Assembly: GCA_021851625.1 (NCBI GenBank)
Contig: JAJZCX010000129.1
Coordinates: 1-5,385, forward strand
Direction: 5' to 3'
Origin: Acidobacteriota bacterium
GTDB lineage: Bacteria > Acidobacteriota > Terriglobia > Terriglobales > Acidobacteriaceae
Length of the DNA stretch: 5,385 nucleotides
A model generated the notes under the pieces. That model was not told the origin of the DNA. It ran no database searches and worked only from the letters and a program-made list of their open reading frames with translations. The stretch's first letter is position 1, and the number at the start of each line of letters is the position of its first letter. Of this stretch, positions 5,373 through 5,385 are shown one piece after another. The position numbers and the translations under genes are program-made.

Positions 5373-5385
5373 CGATTGCAGTCTT

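Overview
The window looks like chromosomal DNA of a moderately GC-rich Gram-negative bacterium, most likely an acidobacterium (Terriglobia/Acidobacteriaceae type). This is inferred from the style of the outer-membrane BBP2-like porin, a signal peptide followed by an Ala/Pro-rich leader, and the Hanks-type kinase and PP2C phosphatase pair. No rRNA, tRNA, CRISPR array, insertion sequence or phage gene is visible.

Layout, left to right. A minus-strand porin gene (27-1211) and a plus-strand Amt/Rh-family ammonium-transporter-like gene (1606-2916) diverge from a 394-bp spacer (1212-1605). The spacer is unusually rich in inverted repeats, including a 9+7 bp two-register repeat at 1401-1459. The Amt-like gene converges, 11 bases apart, on a minus-strand block. 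In the direction of transcription this block runs: PP2C-type protein phosphatase (start 5260), 128-base gap, membrane-anchored Ser/Thr kinase (3360-4331), 84-base gap, and a four-helix SMR/DMT-like membrane protein (2928-3275). A strong hairpin followed by TTTTG on the minus strand (5321-5372) probably terminates a minus-strand gene lying beyond the right edge. It sets the upstream limit of the phosphatase unit.

How the genes may work together: the porin and the Amt-like protein could form an outer- plus inner-membrane route for a small nitrogenous solute. The phosphatase and kinase form a reversible Ser/Thr phosphorylation switch, with the SMR-like protein as a possible co-transcribed membrane partner. 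Two proteins depart from their families at functional sites. The Amt-like protein has Gln in place of the first pore histidine, while the second is kept. The kinase has lost all three glycines of the ATP-binding loop but keeps the Lys, HRD and DFG residues. A link between the transporter half and the kinase half of the window is speculation.
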